Assembly: GCA_028551475.1 (NCBI GenBank)
Contig: CM052357.1
Location: forward strand, 4,263,931-4,327,930
Direction: 5' to 3'
DNA from: Casuarina equisetifolia
Taxonomy: Eukaryota; Streptophyta; Magnoliopsida; Fagales; Casuarinaceae
Length of the DNA: 64,000 bases
In this document: positions 10,709 to 24,200 of the stretch, one piece after another
How positions within the stretch are numbered: position 1 is the stretch's first letter
Layout of the letters: each line of letters starts with the position of its first letter
Translations under genes and position numbers: made by a program
The notes under the pieces: model-generated
Database searches by the model: none
What the model saw: the letters and a program-made list of their open reading frames with translations, nothing else
What the model was told of the DNA's origin: nothing

Positions 10709-13700
10709 TCAAGACCCAAATGGACATATGATGTTTTCCTTAGTTTCTACAGGGAAGATTGCTGCAAAAATTTTGTAGACCATTTGTATATTGCTTTGAA
10801 GCATAAAGGCATTCTCGTTTATAGAGATAATGAAAATTTAGAGCGCGGAAAAAGATATTCCTTTAGAGCTCTTTGAAGCAATACAAAAATCTGAATATGC
10901 AGTCGTTGTAATATTAAGAAAATATGCTTTTTTCCAAGTGGTGCTTAATGGAGCTAACTCATATTGTGAAAAGCATGATAACAACACAATCAACAATTTT
11001 TCCAGTTTTTTACCATATGGATCCCTCTCATGTATGAAACCAAAAAGGTAGTTTTGAAAATGTTTTTGACCAACATATGAAAGATGTTAAGGTTGCAGAA
11101 AAGGAGAGGAAAGCTTGGAGAGTTGCTTTGAAAAAAGCAGGTGGTCTTGCCAGATGGCATATACATGATAGGTATGATTATTGCAATTTGCTATGCTAGA
11201 TTTGACCAACTTTCTTATCAAGTAATATTACAAATTTACTTACTTTCTTAGTTAAACTTACCAATATCAACTTTTAGTTTAATTGGGTATTAGTTCAAAA
11301 ATAGTATCTTTTTTATTTATATGAATCAAAAGTTGTTGATAGAAATCGTCAAATAAGCTTAGTAAGATAACTCAATAAACATTTTTATAGATCTACTGTT
11401 CTTTTCTTTCTAAGTTAAGTTAACATAGACAACTACAAGGATGTTTGGATATTGGCCCTAAATCAATATGTAATTTTGTTTTTTTAGGTATGAAGCAGAA
11501 GTTGTCAAAGAAATTTGTAGAATAATATTTATTAGATTATATGGTAACTTATCAAACTTTTCACATAATCTTGTTGGAATGAAGTCTCGAGTGGAGAACA
11601 TGATAACCCTACATGAAATGGATGGTGTTAATTTTATAAGGATTTGTGGGATTGCTAGTGTTGGAAAAACAACTTTAGCAAAGTTCATTTATGATAGATT
11701 TTCTTCTGAATTTGAAGCAAGCTCCTGTATCTATGTTAAAGAAGGAACCTAAAATGAAGTCGATTTACAAAGACAACTTATTTCAGAGATCTTAAAGGAA
11801 AGTGGAATAGAAGTTTTGGATGCTTGTGAGAGATTGCGAATCTTAAGGAAAGTATGTAATAAGAAAGTTCTTATTGTTTTTGATAATGTGGAGGAAGAAG
11901 CACAAATAAAAGAATTCGTAGAGAAAAAGGACTTGCACCATCAAGGAAGTAGAATTCTCATTACAAGCAAAAATCATAAGTTGTTGAAAAGATAAATAGA
12001 CAAGATTTATGATGTTGAAGAGTTAAATGATTCTGATGCTTTACAAATCTTTAGTTGGATGGCCTTCAAAAAAATCTCATCCTGATGTAAATCATTTGAA
12101 AATGTCACATGACCTTGTGAGAAATGCTGGAGGTATTCCCTTAGCTATTGAAATTCTTGGTTCCTCCTTATTTGATGAGCCAATGGATGTATGGGAAAGT
12201 GCCCTGAATAACTTTAAATCACATCCCCAAGCTAAAATTGTTAATAAACTTGAAATAAGTCTTAAAGGATTGGAAGTTGTGCAAAAAGAAATTTTTTTTG
12301 GATGTTATTTTCTTCTTCAATGAAAGTCTTGAATATGAAGTTATTGATATACTAGATGGTTGTGATTACTATCCAACATTCAATATTAGTGTTCTAAGGA
12401 ACAAATGTCTCATAAAGTCTTTAGAAGATAAAACAATTCATGTACATGATTTGTTGGTGACAACGGGTTAGCAAATAGTCAAAAATGAGTCTTTGAAGGA
12501 TCTTGGCAAGTGTAATAGATTGAATCATCAAGAAGATATTATTTCTATAATGAAGAAGAATACTGTAAGTATCTTAACTTAGATATAAGAACTTATTTGA
12601 TACCTATTTTTTTCATATTTTTTAAATGCTTTTATTACACTAATTCCATTTTTCTTGATTTTTAGGGAACTAATATGGTTGAAGGAATTGTACTTAAGCT
12701 TCCTTTAAAGAAAAGGGAGCAACTAAGCCTTGAAGTCTTCTCAAAGATGATAAATTTGAGAATACTTTTGATTGAGAGCAAAAGTTGTTATAATGAAACC
12801 AATAACAAAGTTTTGGAAGATTTGCACACTTTAGAATGAGAAAGAGATCCTTCAAATTTCAATCTAAGTAATAAATTATGCATTATTAGATGGTGGGGAT
12901 ATCCTTTACCATCCTTACCATCTGGCTTTGAATCAAATTGTCTTGTGAAGCTCCAAATGCCTTATAGTTGCATTAAAAAATTGTGGGATGGAACTAAGGT
13001 AAGATTTTGGCTTAAGTAAATGTATTATTCTTCTTCAATGTACTCTTTATTCAATTTCATTTTATTTACTAATTTATTTACTTATGGCAGAGTTTTGGCA
13101 AGTTAAAGGAAATTGACCTAATGTACTTAAGAGACTTGATTGAGACACCAGATTTTAATGGAGCCCCAAACCTTGAGAAATTAGTATTTTCATTTTGTTC
13201 AAGTTTGTCTAAGGTTCACCCATCAGTTAGACTCCTCAAATGGCTACGAGTGTTAAAATTAGAAGGATGCAATAGTATAAAAGAACTTTCAGAGAGTGAG
13301 AATGGCTGGGAATTTTTGGAGGAAATTGATATAAGGGGAACTACTATAAAAAAATTGCCATCAATTGTATTTTCAACTAAACTCAAAATCTTAAATGTTG
13401 GCGACAATGAGTCAAATCCCACTAGCTTTTTTGTCCCTAGGTCATTCTTTAGTTTTAGCTCTTTAAGTAAGATAAGTATGAGATATTACAATATATCGGA
13501 TGACATGATTTTCAACAGTCTTGTTTGTTTATCCTCACTGAAGAGTTTGGATCTAACGGGGAACAAATTTTCGAGAATACCAGATAGTGTTTCTCGATTT
13601 TGTACGCTAAGTACACTTGTGTTGGATAATTGTAGCAGACTTCTAGTACCACCAAAGCTCCCGTGGGCATTAATTAGTTTGTCTGTAAGAAATTGTCCAT

Positions 13701-14086
13701 CGTTGAAGAAATTTTATAGTCAAATGGATGCGGGGACTTCAAGTGAAATGTTGTTGACCGGTGATTTCTCTAGTTTGGCCACGTATGTTGGTTACGACGG
13801 CAAACCTTACATGAACGCATATATCCATCCACAAGATAAACTTCCTGAGGTGAGTCTCTCATACTTCTTTTTAACGTACGTGCATTGCGTTATTGGAATA
13901 AACATCATTGATGTTTGATAGCTTAAAAGAACTAAATTGATATCTTTCTCTTCTTGTCTTTTATATTTTTTTATAGGGGTGGTTCGAGGCAGGAGTATCA
14001 TGGGGCGTTGCACGGGGACCTGAGATCCCAAGTTGGTTCAACCAAAGAAGCATTAAATTGAATTGGCACTTACATTGGATTAGACT

Positions 14087-15958
14087 TTGATAAGTTCTTT
14101 AATAGATCATAAACTCATTTACTTATTATAATTTGTTTAGTAAAATTTATAATTAATCTAATTCTTACTATTTTTGTCCTCAATTACTTTATCTTAAGTT
14201 GTTAAATACAATTTAATTTTTATATGTCTTGAATAACTAATTAAGTTAAATGTCTACATATCAATGTTCTAGGAATCCATTTTTAAGAGAAAATTTACTG
14301 GTAGATGTCCACATATTGTAGTGTGTTGTTGGGGTCAAAGAATTTGTGAAGGTCATTATAGGGTATCTATTTGCTTCGTAATTCTTATCTATATTGAAAC
14401 ATTTGACTGATTAAAAGTGTTCATCAGAATTTTGTTGCAAAGCTATATACTTTATAAATTTATCACTGTTTAAACATTTGATTACCTACAAGCATTTGTA
14501 GGAATTTTTTGAAGAGAAAAACATTGAATTTTCATAAGTTGAATAAATATGTATGAAGAGTTTGTGTTGTTCCAATTATCTCCTCAATGATTGGCATAGA
14601 GTCCTTGAAAATAATTGCTTTTGCATCAATAATTATTGGACTCACTATGAGTGTTTTCAATGGTTGTTTCTATATGATAGGTGTAGCAACTCTATAAGAA
14701 GAATGATGAATAAATTGGTGTCTTGTTGTATGGTTAATTTTTTTATTTTTACTTTTCGCTTGAGAAAGATTTAACTTACTTGCATTAATTTTGATCTCAA
14801 GAGTGTTCTCTAGAACCTTCTTGGCATTATTTTCTATCACCGCTACTTCTGATTTTTCGCCGACTATAAGCACATATATATCACAGTTCAGAATAATTAT
14901 TATAGAAGAGAAATAAAACATTTGAAACTAGAAATAGATAGATTCCCCAAGTTGAAGACTTTTGTGTATTAGGAACTTTTCATTGCTATTGTTGGTGGAC
15001 GATTCTAGAACTTCCTCAGCCGCCAGCTGGCAGGAGCCCGATTGAGTAGTTGGTGGCTTCTTGAGCTCTATTGCTTCTCCTTGCTGTCCGGTTGTATGAT
15101 CCTTTTAAGTAAAGATAAGTTCGTTGCTCTGCCGCTTTGGGTATTTTGGTTGTATTCACCGTTTGTGGACGTAAAATCTGAAGGGTTTCTTTGGCTCGCA
15201 TAATGGTGTGGTTGTGTGAATCAATGGTGTATGGTAGTTGCTGTTAGTTTTCAAACTAACACAAGGATTTATGAAAGTGATTATGCTCTTGGCGTTTAAG
15301 TACTACGCACGTGAGTTGTTTGATAAAAGGTCTGCAAGAAGGTTCGGCTACTGTTTAGGTTAGTGATTGCTAATTCTGCTGTATTTTGAGTTGTAAAGCC
15401 CATAGGAAACTATAAGGGCCGTAAAAGGTGAGAAGATTCAGACTTGTGGGTAGGCCCAGATTGGCTGTTGTAGTTTAATAGGCCTTTTACGAGGTCCTAG
15501 GCCCATCTTCGTCCCAAAAAATACATGAAAAGAAGTGAAAAAAATCAAACGATTGAAACCAACTTTCTAGGAAGCTAAACATTAGCTTTCTATTTTTCGG
15601 CCAAGCCATCGATCGAATCTCAGATCAATAACCGGTGAAGTAACGACATGAAAGCACCAAGAATTCAACACAATCAAGCTTATTCATAGAGATCACTGAT
15701 CTTCTAAGCTTTAGGGTGATTGCTAACACACCTCAATTAAAAGCAGGACAATAGCAATGCATGCGCAGGACTCGCTCTGAGGCTACAGTATCCAAGTTCA
15801 GTACGTTAATTTTTCAGATTGTAGTATAAATAATCAGTTCTATATCCTTGGTGTTTATAAACTTATAGGACTGTAGTGTTAATAAGATATTAAGTAAAGA
15901 CTTCTTCAATCTATAATTATCATCTAGAAATTAAAATATTGTGAAGTGGGCGATATTA
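14087..15958. other. Downstream flank of TNL-A and intergenic DNA
   Basis: Bases 14050-14500 match the region 27290-27700 after TNL-B (shared words GTTAAATGTCTACATATCAATG and the equivalent). Beyond this, 14550-15950 holds no recognisable gene. A minus-strand stretch at 15201-15016 is open for 61 codons but resembles nothing I know. Confidence 0.45.
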
Positions 15959-16900
15959 TTCCTTCGTTTGAATTCTTGAAAATGAGTGGTACAGTCACCA
16001 TTTGTTTCTGTCTGTTTTGGCAAGGATCCTAGTGTAATAAAGTCAGACCAAAGCCTGGTGTTTTGCATGGCTATCTTATCCCTTTAGGTTGGGATCTGTA
16101 ATGGAATTTTACCGTGTAACAGAGCCCTAAACAGAGGGGAGACTACAAATAAAACATCTACAAACTGAGCCAACGTTACAGCCATATACAAAAAAGCCTA
16201 GTCTAATGAAATAAACAATGGGGAAAATGACTGCTCACTTCGTGTCAGGCATGAACTTACTTGGGGCAGCTTTTCAGCTTTAAAAGTCCTTTGCATTTGA
16301 AAACCATACTTGTCTGCTCTGAGAAAGTGTCGGCAGGGCAGCCTTGGGCATGATGTTGCACCTTGACGTAACTCAACAATACATATTAATCTCTAGTTAT
16401 CGAGTTGATATTTTCCTACGCACATAGACAATTTTTTGTCACTTTATTAAAGCTTGATAAATACACCTTAATGAGTTTGTTGAAGATATTTGAATACCAA
16501 ATACGTCCCTAATGTTATTTTTCTTTCTCATTTTTAATTTATAGGATTAATTATTAGAAATAACTTGAAAATATATAGTTTAAATGAAAAGGAAATAGCT
16601 TTATCAATATTGAAGTAAACTTCTCACAATTTATCATATCAAATATGATTTTAATTTATAAATATTGTTTTAAGTAGAAAGAGAATAAGTTTGTCGATGT
16701 TAAAATAAAATTTCTCATAATTTGATTGAACTAATCAACTGGAAAACCAAAAGACTATCGAAATAAACGTCGAATTCCATTCAAGAGCATATCTGCTTTT
16801 TAATGCAACCTACCCTGAAATTTTCCATTGTTGACTACTTTTTCACCATGCGGGAAGCTGGAGTCACTTGCAAAATTTTAATGCTTCCATGTTACTTTTA
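15959..16900. repeat. TNL upstream flank without a TNL
   Basis: Patches match the DNA before TNL-A: 15965-16050 with 6915-7000; 16203-16300 and 16500-16735 with 5680-6000; 16790-16900 with 7410-7520. No receptor exon follows. The next recognisable item is the MCM3 piece that lies behind TNL-B and TNL-C. Confidence 0.6.
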
Positions 16901-17429
16901 AGTTTTTAGGAAGAAGTTTCGCTTGATTATTTTAGTTTTTGAACTTATTTAGACAACTACAGACTCTTGTAGCTATCGTAGACCATATAAGGACTGACTT
17001 TCACCATTGTTGAGTAGCTTGAATGCAGAAAAGGACAGCACAAAATTGCGTTCACAGAATCCAAATGAACTTGAAATAGCTGGAAACATATAAAACACTT
17101 GATAAGAAATAGAAAAAGCAACCCATGTTGTTGTTGTTTTTTTTTTTTTCCAAGATCTGAGTGTTACCAACATTAAGTTAATGTTGCTCTTTTTCATTTG
17201 TAACAATGTTAAACTCAACCTTTAAGGCTCTGAGTTCTCCATCCATTCAACAGAACATGTAGCCAATAGCATGATTCATAATCATACCCCGTGTATTGTG
17301 AAATTGAAACCAAGTAATTCTTTGAAGTTGCCAAAAGCAATCAACGAAAGTAAAATCTTCACAAGCATCACCGTCTAAATGTTAAACTTCATTTTCCTTG
17401 AAAAATTTGAGAAAGAAATAAAAAGAAAA
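16901..17429. other. No gene seen
   Basis: AT-rich sequence with a T-run near 17137-17150. The shared MCM3 block begins at about 17,430 (AAAATATCAATCAATTAGTG). No receptor exon could be found here. Confidence 0.4.
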
Positions 17430-18442
17430 ATATCAATCAATTAGTGTTTGCATAGATAGGAGAGTTTACAAGCTTCTTGCGTTTTCCTGGTTCTAATGAT
17501 AAAAACCACATCATTTGCAGTTCTAATTAGAACATATAAAATAAGCTAAACTTCCTTGACCGATATGGATTAATAATAGTGATTAGAATCACTATAACCA
17601 GGTCATCCACAACTATGACATCCACTGTACGCGGGAGCTGTCCAGGAGCAGAATTCTCTAGTACTTCTTGCATTGACAAGGTCTGATGATCCTTGTACTT
17701 GCACAATCCATACTCAGTAACTAATAAGTTGCCTTTTTCATCCTGAGGCAGAAATTTCCATCAGGAAACTGCTTCTCCATTAATAAATACAAGATTACAG
17801 TACCAAAAGGTTTGAAATTACCCTTGTAGGATATACAGACCCAGTGGGCAAACCAATATTAGATGCGATGTCTCGGTATTCACGACTTGTAAAGTCTCCA
17901 GTTGTGGGGCAAAAGTGAACACTTTTTGCCACCTTTGGCCGTACAAGAGAACCTGGAAATGAGATCTTACCAGATGATATTTACGCTAATCTGGACTTAT
18001 TGTCATAGTGATTGTTGCAAACTTTCAATGTTTTGAAACTGCAACATCATATACCACATAAAGAGCAAGTAACACCACATCAAAGTACAGCCAAGTTAGG
18101 AGAATAAAGTACATTTGGTGACAATTCCCTCAACGCAGACCATGGAACTAATGAATTCAGAAAGAAGTTCTCTAGGTGTGACACGGCGAGAAACAAAAGG
18201 GCCTTCAAACCCCACAAGAACTTGCTCTCCATCCTTCGGGTACTTGGGATCAATAGATTTAGCAGCGTCTGTGGCCGCATCACAGAAGGGCTGAATGTAC
18301 TCACTTGGACTCTTGAGAATTCTGAACATTAGAAAGGAGGAAAAGAAATTAAATTTTAAATATAGGCAAAAGAAGATTTTTTGCATACGAGGGTTGCAAC
18401 TTAAGAACGAACAAGTCAAAACAGCACATTGAGCCACCGTAC
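17430..18442 (-). pseudogene. MCM3 fragment, copy 1 (exons 3-5 only)
   Basis: Minus-strand exons at about 18326-18113, 17952-17822 and 17742-17599 code the N-terminal region of the MCM3 subunit of the MCM2-7 replicative helicase ([53 protein letters not shown]). Exons 1 and 2 and the promoter seen in copies 2 and 3 are missing: homology ends at 18,442 inside intron 2, exactly where tandem unit 1 begins. The AAA+ ATPase part is absent. It keeps GACCTG at the end of exon 5, where copies 2 and 3 have GACCAG, and it shares some variants with copy 3 against copy 2. Confidence 0.9.
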
Positions 18443-20775
18443 AAATCTATGAAGAAAAATCAGAAACTCACTTATAAGAAAAGATTAATTCGAAGAAATT
18501 AAGGTGTTATTCGCAATTTGTGACCTAACTGCTTAAAAGAGAAACTGGAAGTAGATTAAAGAGCTTCTGAAGCTGAAATCATAAGGCTTTTGAAAAGAAT
18601 AAGTTGACCTATCAATTTTTGATGCACTCATAATGATTTGATTCAAGATTGAAGAGATTTTATGAAGATTTGACTAAGACTCAAGTTTGATCCATTTTTT
18701 TGTCTGCGAAGCTCTAATTTAATCACTTAAGTTATGAACAAAATGGTGACATTTTGGAGCATGATTTTGAATGGTTTTAGAGACAAAATGTAGATTTGTC
18801 TCTTTCCTTTCACAATAGCTTGAAATGAAGAGAGAAAAAATGAAAATTAGGGCTCCAATGGGAATAAGAGGTGACTTGTTTCAAAGGTGTCAAAATAACT
18901 CTTTGAATTGAAATGTGAGCTATTCTGAATTTACTTAAGTGCATCTTACTTAGTATTATTTGGTTGGTTTGAAAATCATAGAGAAAAAACTACCTACAGA
19001 AACTTATACTCTTCACTTAAGCTTTTTCAAGCTCACAAAATTGGTTATACATTTAAGTGATTCTATTATGAGCTTATTAATGCTTTTATACACTTGTAAG
19101 GAAATAGGATTGTTCATCATTTCATATTTTATTTAGGCTAATTTCATATGAGTGAGCATTGCTAGAGTTCATGTGAATTTGGGGCTCTTGTCCATATTAT
19201 GCTGTATTAAGTCTCTAGTACTTACTTAAAGCTTTTGAACTTGAACTCATATTTTACAAAAGTTGAATTTAAAATTGTACTTAATTGCTACTCTTTGTTA
19301 AAATTCTTAGGGAGAGAATTTGTAATTGGGATTTAGGGGGTGATTCTCCCTTGTAATCAATTTGTTAATTGATTGAAGAGTGACTCTAGCAGGTTATTGC
19401 TAAAGTGGGGTGGCATAGGTGTTGAGGTGGATTAGGTCAAACTATTTTCCAAAAATCTATGTTTTTGTCTTGTGTGATAACTTTACTTGTTGTCTTGATT
19501 GTTTCATATAAGAAAAACGAAAAAGACAAAAGAAGTTTTGATAAATCTAATTCACCCTCTCCCTTCTCTTAGGTTGCTATAAGATCTAACATAATCTATG
19601 TTAATGATATCATTTTTCTCGACAGTAAAAATGCACCTCTAAATCATAGTTTATCTCAATTATAGAATGAATTCAATATTAAAGATCTTGGTGCTTTACA
19701 TTATTTCTTTGGTATTGAAACTCATCATACCACCAATGGTCTTTTTCTATACCAAGTAAAATTCACACATGATATCCTCCAATGTACAAAAATGTCTAAT
19801 GCATGTGGTATTGCTACTCCATGTATTGCGTCTCACCTATCATCTATCACTAATGGTGAGCCATATCTTGATCCTACTCATTTTTTAAGCATTGTAGGAT
19901 CCTTCCAATATCTCACACTTCCTCATTGATACTCCATGATATGGCATCCATTTTACTCAAACCCCTACATTTTCTCTTAATATTTATTTTGATGCAAGAT
20001 GAGCTATAGATTGCAATGATTGTTGCTTTATTGGTGGATGTTGTATTTTTCTTGGTTCAAATCTCATTTCATGGAGATCTCGCAAATAAAAGATTGTTAC
20101 TTACTTAAGTATTGAAACTAAATTCAAAAGTCTTGCAGATGTAACAGCTGAAATTATATGGATTAAGGCACTTTTACAAGATCTTCATGTTCCATTATCC
20201 AAACCACCAACATTTTTTGGTTTGATAATCTTTTTGTCTTGCACCTCTCCACAAATACCATTTTTCACTCCCACATAAAAACATGTCGAGATTGATTTTT
20301 ATTTTATTTGGGAACGGATTGATTTTTATTTTATTTGGGAATGGATCAAGATGAAGAAGCTTACTATCTAATTCATCTATTTCGTTAATCAAATGGTTGA
20401 TATACTTACCAATGGCCTCTCCTCTACACTGTTTAAACTTTTTCAAGACAAGTTGATTGTTCGCTTCAACCAATTAACTTGCTAAAGGAACAATCTTGCC
20501 ACATCAACCATGCAAGATTTTCGGATTCTCAATCAAACAAATATCCCCAACGCCAACCACCAAATCCACAAGACACGACCTCATTCAAATTCAAATCTAG
20601 TCAATGAATTTAAAATTGAAAATCATCCTTATATTTCTAAACATTCAAATATCTCACTAATTTGTAATCGTGGACTATCATATCTTTTTATATTAGAAAT
20701 ATCATTTATGTCATTATTTTCCTTCCCAAGTGAGAGATTTTATTCATTCCTATATATAAAGTCTTGTCTTGTAAT
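18443..20775 (+). mobile_element. Copia-type LTR retrotransposon relic, unit 1
   Basis: Bases 19590-20500 hold the 3' end of a Copia pol region on the plus strand: reverse transcriptase (VNDIIFLDS, FNIKDLGALHYFFGIE), RNase H and the pol C-terminus (MVDILTNGLSSTLFKLF). An LTR-like tail with a TATATATAAAG box ends near 20775, where unit 1 is shorter than unit 2. The left part, 18443-19590, is non-coding and LTR or leader-like. There is no gag, integrase or complete LTR pair. It is a fossil with several breaks, older than the tandem duplication that copied it. Confidence 0.8.
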
Positions 20776-20952
20776 TTGAACTTCTCCCAATTTATTCTAT
20801 TGAATACAACTTTAATTTATTGTTGTTATTTTAGATGGAAAAAATAATTTTTTCGACATTAAAATAATTTTTTTTCATAATTGTCCCGTTTAATAAATGT
20901 GTATAATTGCATGCTTTAAGTAAGAAGCCGACAAAGCCACTATTCACAATGT

Positions 20953-21117
20953 TATAAATATAGTAAAAGCGAAAAAGAGAGAGAACGCCACTGAGCCGAG
21001 CCAGGGCCCGCCCTCTTCGAAGAGGGATTGTTGGCTTTTTTTTAATTCATAAAAATAATGACTAAAAATTTCGAACAATTCTAAAGTCTTGCGTTTCCCG
21101 CTGAGCAGGGACACGTG
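20953..21117 (+). promoter_or_regulatory. TNL-B upstream elements: TATA-like box and G-box
   Basis: TATAAATA at 20953-20960 and a palindromic CACGTG G-box at 21112-21117, 345 and 186 bases before the ATG. The leader downstream has GAATACAGGTTC and CTTTGCAG just before the start, so a spliced leader is likely. The role of the boxes is inferred from sequence alone. Confidence 0.4.
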
Positions 21118-21297
21118 CACCAAGTTTCACATGGGCGCCCGTGAAAAGCTCTCTCGACGTTATTTTTAGGGTTTGCTTTTAAAACAAAATAAATTTATCT
21201 TCTCCCTGTCAAGAAAGCTCTCCCAAATTATCTTACGGATTGTTTCGTTCACTGAATACAGGTTCTCATATCTTTCGCAGATTTCTGTCTTTGCAGC

Positions 21298-24200
21298 ATG
21301 TCTAATCTCCATAGCTATACGCTTCAACAACCAGTGGGTTATGCGCCAATTGGACCCATGGCCCCCCCGGTTGCTGAAGTGGAAAATCAGGGCTCCGGAA
21401 TGAGTTTTCGGGTCTCAGAAACAATAAAGAGAGACTCCTGGTATTGGGAAATGTTCTCAAACTTTTGTTTGCGGGCTTTATTCATGGTGTTTTTTATTGA
21501 CGATGATGTTTGGATGGTTAGGTGAGTGATTAATTTGATATTGACTAACGCTAATTGGGAGTTTGATTTAATTATGAATTTTTAACCATTTTGTTTGATG
21601 GAGAGTGTTGGATTTGAATAGGTTCGTGTGGGTAATGATACTCCTGTTGAGCTTCTCCAAGAGCAGACAGGCTTTACAACTATTGCAAGAGCTTTTGTCT
21701 CACCAGCGTGCTTCTACTTTGACTAGACAAGCATTAGTCTTCCCATTTTCTTTGCTAGCTTTTATCATTACGGCATGTATTGAAGACACCATTTGGAAGA
21801 AAAGGTGTGTGATTAGTGTTAATTGGAAGTTTGATTTGATTATGGAATTTTGACCCTTCTGTTTTTTGTTTTGACGTGGTGTGTTGAATTGTAATAGGTT
21901 TTTGTGGGCAATTATGAATCTGGTCTTTGTCCACTTGGCTGTGCAAGTTTTGCAAGACCATCTCAAGCCAATCGAGAGGGCCCTTGAACCAATTCTCAAG
22001 GGCTTTATGTTAGAATTATTACCATGGGCTATGCCAACTAGGCCAATGACCATGCCGGCTATTGAGGTGGAGAATCAGAGCTCTGGAACAACTTTGGGGG
22101 TATTGCGTGTGCCCTTTTTGTTTCTAGCTTTTCGCCCTACGGTATATTATAACCATGATTTGAATGACAGGTGCGTGATTAGTTTATAAGTGAATAGTGC
22201 TAATTGGGAGTTTGATTTTGTTATGAAATTATGATCTTTTTGTTTTGATGGGGATTGTTTGGATTGAAATAGGCATATGTGGGCAATGATACTTGTGTTC
22301 ACCTTCTACATGGCAAGGCAAGCTTTCCCATTGGTTCATGAACTTTTGACTGTTGTGCGTTTATTACAATGGCATGCTCAAATGGACAATCAAAGCTCTA
22401 GAATGAGTTTCGAGGTCTTAGGAGTCTTAAGGAGAAGGATGAGAGAGCACTTCAGAAACAAAGGCTTGTTAGCCTTAAGGGTTTTGGATATTCCACTTTC
22501 GTGGTTGGCTTTTATCATTATGGTATTGATGGATGACAGCAATTGGAAGGATAGGTACGTGATAAATTTATAAGTGATTAGAGTTGCTTGGGAGTTTGAT
22601 TTGTTTATGAGATTTTGATCTTCTTGTTTCAACGGTTTGTGTTGAATTGGACTAGGTATTTGGGTGCAATAATTTCTATATTGTGGGTATCCACAATATG
22701 CCAAATGGTCCATCTATTACTGGCAATTTTGGCCGTGTCACATTATTTGAAGCAGCGTGGCTCTCCGTTGACAAGCTTTGCTAGTGATCTACCTAGCACG
22801 ACCTTGATGGAGTCCATGATTAGTAAGAGAGCCTCCACATCTTCAGCACCTAAATGGACATATGACGTTTTCCTTAGTTTCTATGAAAACGATTGCCACA
22901 ACAATTTTGTGGACCATTTTTATATTGCTTTGAAACAAAAAGGCATTGTTGTTCATAGAGACAATGTAAATTTAGAGCGAGGAAAATATATTTCTTCAGA
23001 GCTTTTGGAAGCCACACAAAAATCCAAATATGCAATCGTTGTAATCTCAAAAAATTATGCTTTCTCCAAATGGTGCTTGATGGAGCTAACTCATATCATG
23101 AAATGCATGATAGAGACACAATTAAGAGTTTTTCCAGTTTTCTACCATGTGGATTCATCTCATGTACGAAACCAGCAAGGCAGTTTCGCAAATGCTTTTG
23201 ATGAGCATATGAAGAATCTTAAGGTTTTTGAAGAGGAGAGGAAAGCTTGCAGAGTTGCTTTGGAAAAAGTGGGTGGTCTTGTTGGCTGGGATGTACATGA
23301 TAGGTATGATTATTTCAATTTACTATGCTAAATTTGACTGGCCTTTTTAGCAAGTAATATTACCAATTTTACTTACTTTCCTAGTTAAACTAACCTACAT
23401 CAACTTTTAGTTCATCTAACCATTGGTTCAAAAATCGTAACTTTTTTATTTGGATGAATTAGAAGTTGTTGAAAGAGATTGTCAAGTGAACTTAGAGATG
23501 ATTATAACTTATCAAATCTTTTTATGGATCTAATTTTCTTTGCTTTCCTAGTTAAATTGATGTAGAAATTTCCAAGTTGTTTTATTATTGGTCCTAAATT
23601 AGTATATTTTTTCAGGAATGAGGCAGAAGTTATTGAAGATATTTGTAGGACAATATTTATCAAATTGTGTGGTAACTTATCAAACTTTTCAAATAATCTT
23701 GTTGGAATGGAATCCCGAGTGGAGAACATGATGTATTTACTTGATATGGAAGGCACTAACTTCATAGGCATCAGTGGGATTGGTGGCATTGGAAAGACAA
23801 CTCTAGCAAAATTCATTTTTGATAGATTTTCTTCTGAATTTGAAGCCAGCTTCTTTGTTTGTGTTAAAGAAGGAACTCAAAATGAAGTTGATTTGCAAAG
23901 ACAACTTATTTCAGAGATCTTCAAGGAAAGTGGAATAGAAGTTTTGGATACTTGTGAGAGATTCTGCATCTTAAGGAAGTTGTGGAATAAGAAAGTTCTT
24001 ATTGTTTTCGATAATGTGGAGGAAGAAGCACAAATAAAAGAAATCATAGGGAGGAGGGATTTGCACCATCAAGGAAGTAGAATTCTCATAATAGGCAAAA
24101 GTCATCAGTTATTAGAAAGATATGTGGACCAGATTTATGATGTTGAGGAGTTAGAATATTTTGATGCTTTACAGTACTTTAGTTGGATGGCCTTTAAACA

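Larger units (their letters stand above)
8341..14086 (+). pseudogene. TNL-A: membrane module-TIR-NBS-LRR pseudogene
   Basis: Shares all nine exons with TNL-B. Exon equivalents: to 8543; 8676-8873; 8960-9232; 9320-10090 (interrupted by a solo LTR); 10195-11171; 11488-12564; 12666-12998; 13091-13849; 13977-14086. Exons 1-3 and 8 are open. Damage: a stop in exon 4 near 9477 plus the LTR; two or more frameshifts in the TIR part (about 10850 and 10925) and a stop near 11037; stops near 11750, 11994 and 12468, and +1 shifts near 12067 and 12298, in the NB-ARC exon; a stop near 12838 in exon 7. Exon 9 stops matching after SWFNQR and joins sequence equivalent to the 3' flank of TNL-B, so about 1.1 kb with most of the C-JID is missing. 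The linker before the TIR is greatly expanded (separate entry). It is more divergent from TNL-B than TNL-B is from TNL-C, so it is an older paralogue. Confidence 0.9.

Noticed and set aside
15016-15201. Possible gag-like or host gene exon on the minus strand
   Set aside because: No motif could be matched and the surrounding frames are not open; left as intergenic.
20195-20473. 92-codon minus-strand open frame inside the Copia relic
   Set aside because: The plus strand here reads as the end of Copia pol, so the minus frame is a shadow.
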